This document shows, piece after piece, positions 1 through 9,096 of a stretch of 64,000 nucleotides of DNA. The notes under the pieces are model-generated. The model worked only from the letters and a program-made list of their open reading frames with translations. It had not been told where the DNA came from and searched no databases. This stretch comes from Burkholderia sp. WSM2230 (GTDB lineage: Bacteria; Pseudomonadota; Gammaproteobacteria; Burkholderiales; Burkholderiaceae). Position 1 is the first letter of the stretch, and every line of letters starts with the position of its first letter. The position numbers and the translations under genes were made by a program. The stretch lies in assembly GCF_000472445.1 (NCBI RefSeq), contig NZ_AXAJ01000001.1:434643-498642 (forward strand). The letters are read 5' to 3'.

Positions 1-1
1 C

Positions 2-508
2 AAGGAAATCCGTCGCGTGTATCCCGACAAAAGCATGTGGCGCTGGTTCAGGGAAACGCGCGAGTCGGAATTGCTGGTGGTCGCAGGCGAAGATATTGCG
101 GCCCTGATGGGGCTCGCCATGGCCTTCGTTGCCGTGCTGCTGACGCTCGTGACCGGCAATCCGGTCTACGACGCATTGGGTTCGATCGCCGTCGGCCTGC
201 TGCTGATGGTGATTGCAGGACTGGTGGCGCGCGAGGTGAAGTCGATGATCGTCGGCGAATCGGCGAGCCCCGAAGTGCGCCGCGCCATCGAGGCGCATTT
301 GCGCGCACGCGGCGAAATTCGCAGCATCATCAATATGATTACGCTGCAATGGGGACGCCATGTGGTGGTGGCGGTGCAGGCTGAAATGATCGATTACGCA
401 AGCGGCCGGGCGATGGTCGACGCGATCAACGTGATCGAGGCCGACTTGCAGGCTGCCTTTCCGCAAGTGCGCTGGGTGTTTTTCGAACCGGACGTCCCAC
501 GCGTTTGA
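2..508 (+). CDS. Cation diffusion facilitator (CDF) transporter, C-terminal part
   Basis: This is the 3' end of a gene that begins before the window; the frame is open from base 2 to the stop at 506-508. The visible part has two membrane segments (ALMGLAMAFVAVLLTLVTG and ALGSIAVGLLLMVIAGLVA) and then a soluble tail of about 90 residues. That is the usual end of cation diffusion facilitators: TM5, TM6 and a cytosolic metallochaperone-like domain. The Asp in VYDALGSIAVG matches the TM5 metal-site Asp of the family. It probably exports a divalent metal such as Zn, Co or Fe in exchange for protons at the inner membrane. Substrate and full length cannot be judged from this fragment. Confidence 0.8.
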   Translation, partial: KEIRRVYPDKSMWRWFRETRESELLVVAGEDIAALMGLAMAFVAVLLTLVTGNPVYDALGSIAVGLLLMVIAGLVAREVKSMIVGESASPEVRRAIEAHLRARGEIRSIINMITLQWGRHVVVAVQAEMIDYASGRAMVDAINVIEADLQAAFPQVRWVFFEPDVPRV

Positions 509-530
509 TTTTCTTTCTTTTGGTGCATGC

Positions 531-566
531 GCTTTGCGCAAAGCTTCGCGCGAGTGGCGCACTCGC
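531..566. repeat. Palindrome and adjacent hairpin after the CDF gene
   Basis: Bases 531-544 form a perfect 14-base palindrome (GCTTTGCGCAAAGC). Bases 550-566 form a second hairpin with 7-base arms (GCGAGTG/CACTCGC). Both lie 20-60 bases after the CDF stop codon. There is no T-tract on the far side, so a terminator role is only possible. Confidence 0.35.
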
Positions 567-663
567 TGCTGATCTGGTGGACAATAATTTCGTCGCATCT
601 ATACTTCTTTCGGCTTGAAGCGGCACTCTCCCCAACTGCATGACAGGCAAAAGGAAGATCACG

Positions 664-1737
664 ATGCTGACTCGCACATTTGGCGCGCTTTCCGTCATTG
701 CACTCGCGGCATGCGCAGCCTTCAGTTCCGGACCCGCCAGCGCGGACGACAGCAGCGCTTTCTCGAATGAAGACGGTGCTTCCCGAGGGCGGCCCGTCAA
801 GGTGATGATCATCTCGATGTTCGGTCCGGAGGGCCAGGTGTGGCTCGATAAGCTCGGCCCGTGGCGCGATATTCCAGTGGACGGCTTGTCGCCCGACTAC
901 CCGGCAGTGCATTGCAACCGCCATGACGTGTGCGTCATGACCACCGGCATGGGACACACGAATGCCGCTGCGTCCATCATGGCGTTGACCTTCTCGCCGC
1001 GTTTCGATTTGCGGCACACCTACTTCATGGTGGCGGGCATTGCCGGCATCGACCCTCAACAGGGCACGGTCGGTTCGGCGGCGTGGGCCAAATATCTTGT
1101 GGACTTCGGCATTCAATGGGAGATAGACGGGCGCGAAATTCCGGCCGGCTGGAATACCGGCTATCTCGGCATCAATACGAAAAGCCCTTCGGAGAAGCCG
1201 CCGCTCGATTACCGGACGGAAGTATTCCAGCTCAATACGCAGCTTGCCGATACGGCGTTCGCTTTGTCACGCAACGTAGTGCTCTCAGACAATACGCAGG
1301 CGCAGGCCGCGCGCGCCAAATATTCTTACGCGCCGGCTAACCGTCCGCCCACCGTCATTCAATGCGATACGCTCGCCGGCGACACATGGTGGTCGGGCAC
1401 GCTGCTAGGGCAACGAGCTCGCGACTGGACGAAAATCCTGACCGATGGAAAGGGCGTCTATTGCACGACGCAGCAGGAAGACAATGCGACCTATGAAGCA
1501 CTCAAGCGCGCTGCTTCCGTGCACAAAGTCGATCTGAACCGCGTGGCCGTATTGCGTGCGGGCTCCGATTTCGACCGTCCTTATGATGGACAGACGAGCG
1601 CCGACAATCTGCTGAACTACGCCGCGCAAGGCGGCTTTACGATTGCGCTGGAAAACCTGTATCGCTCGGGCAATCCGCTCGTGCAGGATATCGTCACGCA
1701 CTGGGGCGAATGGCGCGAAGGCATACCGAAGCGCTAA
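664..1737 (+). CDS. Purine nucleoside permease (NUP) family protein
   Basis: A 357-residue protein of the purine nucleoside permease (NUP) family, first described from Candida albicans and common in Burkholderia. It shows the family body KVMIISMFGPEG, TTGMGHTNAA and GIAGIDPQQGTVGSAAWAKY, resembling nucleoside phosphorylases. The N-terminus (MLTRTFGALSVIALAACAAF...ASA) is a signal peptide, so the protein should act in the periplasm on purine nucleosides. An in-frame ATG exists at 640, but AAGGAA at 651-656 sits correctly before ATG 664 and that start puts the signal peptide at the terminus. It is a single-gene unit followed by a strong hairpin. Whether it transports or cleaves nucleosides is not shown by the sequence. 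Confidence 0.8.
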   Translation: MLTRTFGALSVIALAACAAFSSGPASADDSSAFSNEDGASRGRPVKVMIISMFGPEGQVWLDKLGPWRDIPVDGLSPDYPAVHCNRHDVCVMTTGMGHTNAAASIMALTFSPRFDLRHTYFMVAGIAGIDPQQGTVGSAAWAKYLVDFGIQWEIDGREIPAGWNTGYLGINTKSPSEKPPLDYRTEVFQLNTQLADTAFALSRNVVLSDNTQAQAARAKYSYAPANRPPTVIQCDTLAGDTWWSGTLLGQRARDWTKILTDGKGVYCTTQQEDNATYEALKRAASVHKVDLNRVAVLRAGSDFDRPYDGQTSADNLLNYAAQGGFTIALENLYRSGNPLVQDIVTHWGEWREGIPKR

Positions 1738-1744
1738 ACGACTC

Positions 1745-1783
1745 ATTGCAACAAGGGCCGCTTCACGCGGCCCTTGTTGCAAT
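1745..1783 (+). terminator. Strong hairpin after the purine nucleoside permease
   Basis: A perfect inverted repeat with 17-base arms (1745-1761 and 1767-1783) around a 5-base loop (TTCAC), starting 8 bases after the stop. There is no long T run, but the stem is strong enough to end transcription or protect the mRNA end. Confidence 0.75.
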
Positions 1784-1964
1784 AGCGCAGTGCATTACCG
1801 TTGCGGCGCGCGATACGGTGTCCATACTGCCGCGTCCGTATCCCAATGGTCGAGTTCCGATGGTGTCATCATGTACTCCTTTTCGATATGCTTAGAACTA
1901 TTGCAGCGAGCCGTGATTCATTCCGGATCGCTAACTATCGCAGGCGTTTGTCTTTACCACAGAC

Positions 1965-2279
1965 TTATTGGCCCTTGGCGACGCGCGTGACATCACCATT
2001 CGCGCCTTCCTGCAGTGCGATGCGTGCAGCCTGGGTCTGGCCGATCAGCCCTTTATTTGGATACGTCGTGCGATTGAGCGAAGGCAGTGAGCCGTCACGA
2101 TACGCAGCGACCAGTTCTGCCTGTACTTCAGCGCGCGTTTTTACGGTCGAGGTGGCGGCGGACGTCGCGGCGGGTTGAGTCTGATAACTGCCGGCGTGGC
2201 CAATGCCATTGCTCTGTGCGAAAACCGGCGCGCTGGCGAACAACGAGAGAGCAAGACCTGCGAGAAGATTGCGTTTCAT
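1965..2279 (-). CDS. DUF4148 domain-containing small exported protein
   Basis: A 104-residue protein with a clean signal peptide (MKRNLLAGLALSLFASAPVFA). A short conserved motif follows: RAEVQAELVAAYRDGSLPS, then TYPN. This is the DUF4148 pattern, found in many copies per genome in Burkholderia and relatives. The start is supported by AGGAG about 6 bases upstream on the minus strand. The function of the family is unknown; it should be periplasmic or cell-surface. The gene stands alone between two hairpins. Confidence 0.85.
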   Translation of the reverse strand: MKRNLLAGLALSLFASAPVFAQSNGIGHAGSYQTQPAATSAATSTVKTRAEVQAELVAAYRDGSLPSLNRTTYPNKGLIGQTQAARIALQEGANGDVTRVAKGQ

Positions 2280-2436
2280 GATTCACTCCTGTCGATTCAT
2301 TTGCAGCACGAGAGCGCTGCGGACAGGGTGAAATGTAGACTTCGAGCGCGCGTCGATAAATTGCGCTTTCGCGAAATGAATTGTCGCGATTCCAGAACAA
2401 TCGCCTGAAGAGCCTTATAAGCACAGGCACAAAGAA

Positions 2437-2462
2437 CAACCGCGGCATTAGCGCCGCGGTTG
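2437..2462 (-). terminator. Intrinsic terminator of the LysR gene
   Basis: Perfect 10-base arms (CAACCGCGGC at 2437-2446 and GCCGCGGTTG at 2453-2462) with a 6-base loop. On the minus strand the stem is followed by GTTCTTTG, a weak U-rich tail. It lies 41 bases beyond the stop of the LysR gene. Confidence 0.7.
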
Positions 2463-2502
2463 GAATTCACTGTTTCACTTTCTGCACTTCAATTGAACTG
2501 AC

Positions 2503-3507
2503 TCACGCGACCCATTCGGAAATTACCGGAGTGTCGAGTGCGGGAGAGAACTCCCGTTCTTCAAGCGTGCGCTTCGAGCAAGTGGCGTCGAGTGTGCCTC
2601 GGCCGCTCAGGAGTGGGCAGCGGTCGAATACTTCTGCAATCCAGTCTACGAAAACACGGACTTTAGGCGACAGATGCCGACTGTGCGGATAGACTGCCGA
2701 AATAGGCATCGGCAAAGGCTTCAGTTCGGGCAGCACCTCGACGAGTTGGCCCGAACGCAGATGCGGCAGCACCATGAATAGCGCCGGCTGAATCAGGCCA
2801 AAACCTTCCAGCCCGCAGGTCACGTAGGCATCGGCGTCGTTGACCGAGACGATGCTCTTCATCTTTACTTCAACCTCTTTACCATCAACCATGAATGCCC
2901 AATCGAGCGTGCGTCCGGTGCGGCTCGAGAAGTAATTGACTGCTTTGTGATTTTCCAGGTCCTCTAGCGAAGTCGGCATGCCGGCACGCTCAATGTACGT
3001 CGGAGCCGCGCACGTTACACCCTCGAAGAGACCAATACGCCGCGCCACCAACGAGGAATCCTGCAGCGCGCCGACGCGCACCACGCAATCCACGCCTTCC
3101 TGCAGCAGGTCGACGGGTCGATCCGACAAGCCGAGTTGCAGGTCGATGTCCGGATAGCGCTTGTGGAATTCACATAGCTGAGGAATCACCAGCAAGCGGC
3201 CAATCGAGCCAGGCATGTCGATGCGCAGCTTGCCGTGCGGCTTTTTATTGCCGCTCTGGAAACTGGCCTCGGTCTCTTCCACGTCCGCGAGGATGCGCAC
3301 GCAGCGTTCGTAGTACGCCGCGCCGTCCGGCGTGAGCGACAGCCGGCGCGTCGTGCGGTGCATGAGCCGAGTGCCGAGGAACGCTTCGAGGTTCTGAATG
3401 ATCGTGGTAACCGAGGCGCGCGGCAGGTCGAGCGTTTCCGCCGCGCGGGTAAAACTGTTTGTGTCGACGACACGCGTGAACACTTGCATGGCCTGAAGCC
3501 GGTCCAT
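2503..3507 (-). CDS. ceoR: LysR-family regulator of the adjacent RND efflux operon (CeoR/BpeT-like)
   Basis: A 334-residue LysR-type regulator. The N-terminal winged helix-turn-helix is MDRLQAMQVFTRVVDTNSFT through RTTRRLSLTPDG; the effector-binding domain starts near residue 90. The frame is open upstream to 3612, but ATG 3507 follows GGAGG with 7-base spacing and gives the standard LysR N-terminus. It is transcribed away from llpE and the efflux genes. This is the ceoR-llpE-ceoAB-opcM order of B. cenocepacia (bpeT-llpE-bpeEF-oprC in B. pseudomallei), where the LysR protein activates the pump and salicylate induces it. Symbols are assigned by synteny. CAP-like activation here is inferred, not shown. 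Confidence 0.85.
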   Translation of the reverse strand: MDRLQAMQVFTRVVDTNSFTRAAETLDLPRASVTTIIQNLEAFLGTRLMHRTTRRLSLTPDGAAYYERCVRILADVEETEASFQSGNKKPHGKLRIDMPGSIGRLLVIPQLCEFHKRYPDIDLQLGLSDRPVDLLQEGVDCVVRVGALQDSSLVARRIGLFEGVTCAAPTYIERAGMPTSLEDLENHKAVNYFSSRTGRTLDWAFMVDGKEVEVKMKSIVSVNDADAYVTCGLEGFGLIQPALFMVLPHLRSGQLVEVLPELKPLPMPISAVYPHSRHLSPKVRVFVDWIAEVFDRCPLLSGRGTLDATCSKRTLEEREFSPALDTPVISEWVA

Positions 3508-3679
3508 TGCAAACCTCCAGAAGGAGCAGGCGTACTGAGCAGGATTCGAATCCACCGGGCAATCGATTTGATTGTTCAGAGGACCCGAATTGTGTTGCCG
3601 GATTATAGGCATTTATTTACGAGTCTGCCGAACCCACAATTCGCACCATCGAAGTTCTTTGCGCATTGCGCGGCTCGAC
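3508..3679. promoter_or_regulatory. Divergent ceoR/llpE control region
   Basis: The 172-bp gap between the diverging LysR gene and llpE must carry both promoters. It contains a perfect 12-base palindrome GGATTCGAATCC (3542-3553), a reasonable candidate for the LysR box, and an AT-rich stretch at 3585-3625 near llpE. The binding site is inferred from symmetry and position only. Confidence 0.5.
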
Positions 3680-4534
3680 ATGGATGCATTCAAACCGCCG
3701 TACTCATTTGCACCCGCCGGAATTGAGCCGGCCGAGGCGGACAGCACGGCACTGGAAGTGACTGACGTACAGATAGAAGGACACGCGCAGGACATCACAT
3801 TGCGTTTGTACCGGCAGCCGAAGAAAGCCGCACTGCCAGTATTGCTTTACTTTCACGGCGGCGGCTTTACGAAGGGGTCGATCGGGCAGGCCGATTTTGC
3901 GTCGCGTTATTTCGCGGAACATTTACCTGCATTAGTGGTGTCGGTCGGCTATTCGCTCGCGCCGGAGTTTCCATTCCCCGCCGCGCCCGAAGACGCACAC
4001 CGCGCGGCACTGTGGGTGCAGACGCGGGCGCGTGCATTTGGCGGCAATAGCAGAAAAGTTGGCGTGGCGGGTCATGACGCGGGCGGCCAGTTGGCCAATT
4101 GCCTCGCTTTCATCGCGCGCGATCGCGGCGACGTGCAGATTGCCGCGCAGGCTTTGTTCGGGCCGATGTTGGACCCGAGTCTCACGCGCCTTGGCGATGA
4201 AAAGCGCCTCGGCTCGGACATCACGGCAAGAGAATGCGCGGCCTGCTACCGCGCATACCTGCCTCAGGCGTCGCAACGCATGCATCCGTATGCGGCGCCG
4301 CTCGAGTCGTCGCGGCTCGCGGGCTTGCCGGCCACGCTGATCGCGACGGCGCAAAACGACGTGCTGCACGTCGAGGCGGAGAAATACGCGAGCAGTCTGA
4401 TCGACGCGGGTGTGCTGACCCAGGTGGTCCGCTATCCGGCAGTCTCGCATGCGGCGCTGGCCGATCATCCGCCCGCGTTGCAGGAGGCGGTGAGATTTTT
4501 TCAGTGGCGCTTCGATGCGCGCGCCTATCGGTGA
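3680..4534 (+). CDS. llpE: LlpE-like alpha/beta hydrolase with Asp in place of the nucleophile Ser
   Basis: A 284-residue alpha/beta hydrolase of the hormone-sensitive-lipase type. It has the oxyanion-hole motif YFHGGGF near residue 58 and SLAPEFPFPAAPED after it. The nucleophile elbow, normally GDSAGG, reads GHDAGG (codons GGT CAT GAC GCG GGC GGC near 4069-4086). Asp therefore sits where the catalytic Ser should be. An Asp (AQNDVLHVE) and a His (YPAVSHAAL) at the usual triad positions are kept. GHD-x-GG is the nucleophile-elbow form of epoxide hydrolases. ATG 3680 is chosen over the open frame from 3572 because homology-like sequence begins there. It is the first gene of the efflux operon, as llpE is in Burkholderia; its role in efflux is unknown. 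Confidence 0.85.
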   Translation: MDAFKPPYSFAPAGIEPAEADSTALEVTDVQIEGHAQDITLRLYRQPKKAALPVLLYFHGGGFTKGSIGQADFASRYFAEHLPALVVSVGYSLAPEFPFPAAPEDAHRAALWVQTRARAFGGNSRKVGVAGHDAGGQLANCLAFIARDRGDVQIAAQALFGPMLDPSLTRLGDEKRLGSDITARECAACYRAYLPQASQRMHPYAAPLESSRLAGLPATLIATAQNDVLHVEAEKYASSLIDAGVLTQVVRYPAVSHAALADHPPALQEAVRFFQWRFDARAYR

Positions 4535-4537
4535 AAA

Positions 4538-4575
4538 CAGCGGCTGAAACCAGCGGCTGAAACCAGCGCTGAAAC
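4538..4575. repeat. Three 13-base tandem repeats between llpE and ceoA
   Basis: The unit CAGCGGCTGAAAC occurs at 4538-4550 and 4551-4563; a third copy lacking one G follows at 4564-4575. The first copy begins 3 bases after the llpE stop. It is short and probably arose by slippage. Confidence 0.85.
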
Positions 4576-4617
4576 AGAAACAGGCAGAACTTTAATCAAC
4601 GATACCGGGAGCTACAC

Positions 4618-5826
4618 ATGACCATTCTTCCTCTTTCCCGCCGCCGTGTGGCGGTTGCCGCGCTTGCCGTGATCGTCCTTGCCGGACTGGGCACCTTCGG
4701 CGCGATTCGTGTGGACGCGAGTTCACCTGCCGCGCCGACCATCGTGCCGGAAGTCGATGTCGCCACGGTGGTGCAAAAGACGATTACCGACTGGCAAAGC
4801 TATTCGGGCCGGCTCGAAGCAGTAGAAAAAGTGGACGTCCGTTCGCAGGTGCCTGGCACCATCGTGTCGGTGAACTTCAAGGACGGCGCGCTCGTGAAGA
4901 AAGGCGACACGCTGTTCGTGATCGACCCGCGTCCGTATGCGGCGGAAGTGGACCGTGCAGAGGCGCAGCTCGCGGCGGCGCAGGCACGCACGGGCTATAC
5001 GCAAAGCGATTGGGAACGCGCGCAACGCCTGATCGCCGACAACGCCATCGCCAAGCGCGATTACGACGAGAAGCAGAACGCCGCGCGCGAAGCGAGTGCG
5101 AACCTGAAGGCCGCGCAAGCCGCGCTCGAAACCGCGCGCATCAATCTCGGCTACACCAGGATCGTCGCGCCGGTGTCGGGCCGCGTGTCGCGCGCGGAAA
5201 TTACGGTGGGCAACGTGGTGTCGGCGGGTGCAAGCTCGGCGCCGCTCACCACGCTCGTGTCGGTTTCGCCGATCTACGCATCGTTCGACGCCGACGAACA
5301 GACGTACCTGCAATACCTGCGTCGTGCAAAAGACGGCAGCAAGGTACCCGTCGAACTCGGTCTTGCCGATGAAAGCGGCTACTCGCGCACCGGCACGATT
5401 GAGTCGGTGGACAACCGCCTCGATACGTCGTCGGGCACGATCCGGGTACGCGCGCGTTTCGATAACCAGGACGGCACGCTGATCCCAGGCCTTTATGCAC
5501 GCGTAAAAGTGGGCGGCAGCGAACCGCATCCGGCGCTGCTGATCGACGACGCTGCCGTGGGCACCGATCAGGACAAGAAGTTCGTGCTGGTGGTGGACCA
5601 GAACAATCACGTCGCGTATCGCGAGATTGCAGTGGGCGACATGCAGGGCAATCTGCGCGTCGTGAAGGGCGGCCTGAAGGCGGGCGACCGGATCGTGGTC
5701 AACGGCGTTCAGCGCGTGCGGCCGGGCGATGCGGTGCGCGCGCACATGGTGCCCATGACGACCGACCAGGACCCGAACAGCGCGCCGCTCGCACAGGCGC
5801 GCGCGAAAGCGGACAAGAACTCGTGA
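4618..5826 (+). CDS. ceoA: RND efflux periplasmic adaptor (CeoA/BpeE-like)
   Basis: A 402-residue membrane-fusion protein of the HlyD/AcrA type. It has an N-terminal membrane anchor (about residues 8-32, VAVAALAVIVLAGLGTFGAI) with no lipobox Cys. A lipoyl/barrel-sandwich half follows (VDVRSQVPGTIVSVNFKDG, then VKKGDTLFVIDPRPY). Next come the alpha-helical hairpin (EAQLAAAQARTGYTQSDWER) and the second lipoyl half (INLGYTRIVAPVSGRVSRAE). The C-terminal beta-barrel ends in GDRIVVNGVQRVRPGD. It bridges the inner-membrane pump and the outer-membrane channel. ATG 4618 lies 83 bases after llpE and 70 bases before the pump gene, all on one strand, so it is almost certainly one operon. Confidence 0.92.
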   Translation: MTILPLSRRRVAVAALAVIVLAGLGTFGAIRVDASSPAAPTIVPEVDVATVVQKTITDWQSYSGRLEAVEKVDVRSQVPGTIVSVNFKDGALVKKGDTLFVIDPRPYAAEVDRAEAQLAAAQARTGYTQSDWERAQRLIADNAIAKRDYDEKQNAAREASANLKAAQAALETARINLGYTRIVAPVSGRVSRAEITVGNVVSAGASSAPLTTLVSVSPIYASFDADEQTYLQYLRRAKDGSKVPVELGLADESGYSRTGTIESVDNRLDTSSGTIRVRARFDNQDGTLIPGLYARVKVGGSEPHPALLIDDAAVGTDQDKKFVLVVDQNNHVAYREIAVGDMQGNLRVVKGGLKAGDRIVVNGVQRVRPGDAVRAHMVPMTTDQDPNSAPLAQARAKADKNS

Positions 5827-5896
5827 GCGTCGCGGCCGCGGCATCGAACGCGCGGCGCATGCTCCAACCGCTTGCTCCAAACATCAAGAGCTTCCA

Positions 5897-8800
5897 ATGA
5901 ACATATCCAAATTCTTCATCGACAGGCCGATCTTCGCGGGCGTGCTATCGGTATTGGTTCTGCTGGCGGGCGTGATTTCGCTCTTCAAGCTGCCGATTTC
6001 CGAGTACCCGGAAGTGGTGCCGCCGTCGGTCGTGGTCCACGCGCAGTATCCGGGCGCGAATCCGAAAGTGATCGCGGAAGCCGTCGCTTCGCCGCTCGAA
6101 GAGCAGATCAACGGCGTCGAGAACATGCTGTACATGCAGTCGCAGGCAAATAGCGACGGCAATCTCACGCTGACGGTGACGTTCAAGCTCGGCACCAACC
6201 CGGACCTCGCCACGCAGCTCGTGCAGAACCGCGTGAACCAGGCGCTGCCGCGTCTGCCGGAAGACGTGCAACGGCTCGGCGTGACGACCATCAAGAGCTC
6301 GCCTACGCTCACCATGGTGGTTCACCTGATTTCGCCGAACGACCGTTACGACATGACGTATCTGCGCAATTACGCGCTCCTGAACGTGAAGGATCGCCTC
6401 GCGCGAATTCAGGGCGTGGGCGAGGTGCAGTTGTGGGGCTCGGGCGACTACGCAATGCGCGTATGGCTCGATCCGCAGAAAGTCGCGCAGCGCGGCCTGA
6501 CGGCGACCGAAGTGGTCAACGCGATACGCGAGCAGAACATTCAGGTGGCGGCCGGCGTGATCGGCGCGTCGCCTTCGGTGCCGGGCACGCAATTGCAGTT
6601 GTCGGTGAATGCGCGCGGCCGTCTGAAGACGGAGGGCGAATTCGGCGACATCATTGTGAAGACTGCGCCCGATGGCGGCGTAACCTATCTGCGCGACATC
6701 GCGCGCATCGAACTGGCGGCGTCGGAATACGGGCTGCGTTCGCTGCTCGACAACAAGCCGGCGGTTGCGCTCGCAATCAATCAGGCGCCGGGCGCGAACT
6801 CGCTTGCGATTTCGGACGAAGTGCGTTCCGCAATGAAGGAACTCGCGCAAGACATGCCGGCGGGCGTCGAATACAAGATCGTCTACGACCCGACGCAGTT
6901 CGTGCGTTCGAGTATCGAGGCGGTGGTGCATACGCTGCTCGAAGCCATCGCGCTGGTGGTGATCGTCGTGATCGTGTTCCTGCAGACGTGGCGCGCGTCG
7001 ATCATTCCGTTGATTGCCGTGCCTGTGTCGATTGTCGGCACCTTCTCGCTGCTGCTTGCATTCGGCTTCTCGATCAATGCGCTGTCGCTGTTCGGCATGG
7101 TGCTCGCCATCGGGATCGTGGTGGACGATGCGATCGTCGTGGTGGAGAACGTCGAACGGAACATCGAAAACGGACTCAGCGCGCGTGATGCAACCTATAA
7201 GGCGATGCAGGAAGTGAGCGGGCCGATTATCGCCATCGCGCTCACGCTCGTTGCCGTGTTCGTGCCGCTCGCCTTCATGACGGGCCTCACGGGCCAGTTC
7301 TACAAGCAGTTCGCGATGACCATCGCGATCTCCACGGTGATCTCCGCGTTTAACTCGCTGACGTTGTCGCCGGCATTGTCCGCGATGCTGCTGCGCAGCC
7401 ACGGCGCGAAGGAAGACTTCCTGACGCGTGTGATGAACCGCGTGCTAGGCCGCTTTTTCAAGGGCTTTAACAAGGTGTTTCATCGTGGCTCCGAGGGTTA
7501 TAGCCGCGGCGTGACGGGCGTATTGCGCCGTAAAGGCGCGATGCTCGCGGTGTACGCGATCCTGGTTGGCGCAACGGTGCTGATCGCGCGTATCGTGCCG
7601 GGCGGCTTCGTGCCCGCGCAGGACAAGGAGTACCTGATCGCATTCGCGCAATTGCCGAACGGCGCGTCGCTCGATCGTACGGAAAAAGTAATCCGCGACA
7701 TGAGCGCAATCGCGCTCAAGCAGAAGGGCGTGGAAAGCGCGGTGGCGTTTCCCGGTTTGTCGGTGAACGGCTTCACTAATAGTTCGAGCGCGGGCATTGT
7801 GTTCGTCACGCTCAAGCCGTTCAAGGAGCGCGGCGACAGGAAGCTGTCGGCGGGCGCGATTGCGGGCGCGTTGAATCAGCAGTACGGCGCGATCAAGGAC
7901 TCGTTCGTCGCCGTGTTCCCGCCGCCGCCGGTGCTCGGTCTGGGTACGCTCGGCGGCTTCAAGATGCAGCTCGAGGATCACGGCGCGCTCGGTTATGCGG
8001 AATTGAACAAGGCAGCGGAGGCCTTCGTGAAGAAGGCGGCACAAACGCCCGAGCTTGGCCCGACCTTCTCGAGCTATCAGATCAACGTGCCGCAACTGAA
8101 CGTGGACCTCGACCGTGTGAAGGCGAAGCAGCTCGGCGTGCCGGTCACGGACGTGTTCAACACGATGCAGATCTATCTGGGCTCGCTGTATGTGAATGAC
8201 TTCAACCGCTTTGGCCGCGTGTATCAGGTGCGGGTGCAAGCGGACGCGCCGTTCCGTCAACGCGCCGACGACATCCTGCAACTGAAGACGCGCAACTCAG
8301 CGGGCGACATGGTGCCGTTGTCGTCGCTAGTCACGGTCACGCCGACGTATGGTCCGGAAATGGTGGTGCGTTACAACGGCTATACGGCTGCGGACATCAA
8401 CGGTGGGCCGGCACCCGGGTTCTCGTCGGGCCAGGCACAGGCCGCGGCTGAACGCGTGGCGGCGGAAGTTCTGCCGCGCGGCGTGAAGCTCGAGTGGACC
8501 GACCTGACGTATCAGCAGATTCTCGCGGGCAATGCAGGTCTGTGGGTATTCCCGATCAGCGTGCTGCTCGTGTTCCTCGTGCTCGCCGCGCTGTATGAAA
8601 GCCTGACGCTGCCGCTCGCGGTGATCCTGATCGTGCCGATGAGCGTGTTGTCCGCGCTGACCGGCGTGTGGCTCACCGGCGGCGACAACAACATCTTCAC
8701 GCAGATCGGCTTGATGGTGCTGGTGGGCTTGTCGGCGAAGAACGCGATTCTGATCGTGGAATTCGCTCGCGAACTCGAACACGACGGACACACACCGCTC

Positions 8801-9082
8801 TCGGCGGCGATTGAAGCGAGCCGCTTGCGTCTGCGGCCGATTCTGATGACCTCCATCGCGTTCATCATGGGTGTCGTGCCGCTGGTGTTGTCGACTGGAG
8901 CCGGTTCGGAAATGCGTCATGCAATGGGTGTCGCGGTGTTCTTCGGCATGCTCGGCGTGACGCTGTTCGGGCTCATGCTGACACCGGTGTTCTATGTGGT
9001 GCTGCGTACGTTGGCCGGCGGGACGATTCATGTCGCGCAGAAAGACTCGCCGCGCATTGGTGCGCCGGTCACGGACGCCTGA
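5897..9082 (+). CDS. ceoB: RND multidrug efflux pump, HAE1 family (CeoB/BpeF-like)
   Basis: A 1061-residue inner-membrane pump with the full resistance-nodulation-division plan: MNISKFFIDRPIFAGVLSVL at the N-terminus, two large periplasmic loops and twelve membrane segments in two repeats. The proton-relay pair Asp410-Asp411 is in GIVVDDAIVVVENVERN. The TM10 Lys is near residue 948 in GLSAKNAILIVEFARE. Length and motifs match AcrB/MexF-class pumps that export drugs by proton antiport. In Burkholderia the orthologous position holds CeoB/BpeF, which export chloramphenicol, trimethoprim and fluoroquinolones. That substrate range is carried over from the family and is not visible here. Confidence 0.95.
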   Translation: MNISKFFIDRPIFAGVLSVLVLLAGVISLFKLPISEYPEVVPPSVVVHAQYPGANPKVIAEAVASPLEEQINGVENMLYMQSQANSDGNLTLTVTFKLGTNPDLATQLVQNRVNQALPRLPEDVQRLGVTTIKSSPTLTMVVHLISPNDRYDMTYLRNYALLNVKDRLARIQGVGEVQLWGSGDYAMRVWLDPQKVAQRGLTATEVVNAIREQNIQVAAGVIGASPSVPGTQLQLSVNARGRLKTEGEFGDIIVKTAPDGGVTYLRDIARIELAASEYGLRSLLDNKPAVALAINQAPGANSLAISDEVRSAMKELAQDMPAGVEYKIVYDPTQFVRSSIEAVVHTLLEAIALVVIVVIVFLQTWRASIIPLIAVPVSIVGTFSLLLAFGFSINALSLFGMVLAIGIVVDDAIVVVENVERNIENGLSARDATYKAMQEVSGPIIAIALTLVAVFVPLAFMTGLTGQFYKQFAMTIAISTVISAFNSLTLSPALSAMLLRSHGAKEDFLTRVMNRVLGRFFKGFNKVFHRGSEGYSRGVTGVLRRKGAMLAVYAILVGATVLIARIVPGGFVPAQDKEYLIAFAQLPNGASLDRTEKVIRDMSAIALKQKGVESAVAFPGLSVNGFTNSSSAGIVFVTLKPFKERGDRKLSAGAIAGALNQQYGAIKDSFVAVFPPPPVLGLGTLGGFKMQLEDHGALGYAELNKAAEAFVKKAAQTPELGPTFSSYQINVPQLNVDLDRVKAKQLGVPVTDVFNTMQIYLGSLYVNDFNRFGRVYQVRVQADAPFRQRADDILQLKTRNSAGDMVPLSSLVTVTPTYGPEMVVRYNGYTAADINGGPAPGFSSGQAQAAAERVAAEVLPRGVKLEWTDLTYQQILAGNAGLWVFPISVLLVFLVLAALYESLTLPLAVILIVPMSVLSALTGVWLTGGDNNIFTQIGLMVLVGLSAKNAILIVEFARELEHDGHTPLSAAIEASRLRLRPILMTSIAFIMGVVPLVLSTGAGSEMRHAMGVAVFFGMLGVTLFGLMLTPVFYVVLRTLAGGTIHVAQKDSPRIGAPVTDA

Positions 9083-9096
9083 GGAGAGAAAGAACA

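Noticed and set aside
1784-1964. Small plus-strand frames between the nucleoside permease hairpin and the DUF4148 gene
   Set aside because: The frames at 1643-2178 overlap the hairpin or the DUF4148 gene, have no ribosome site and no recognisable features.
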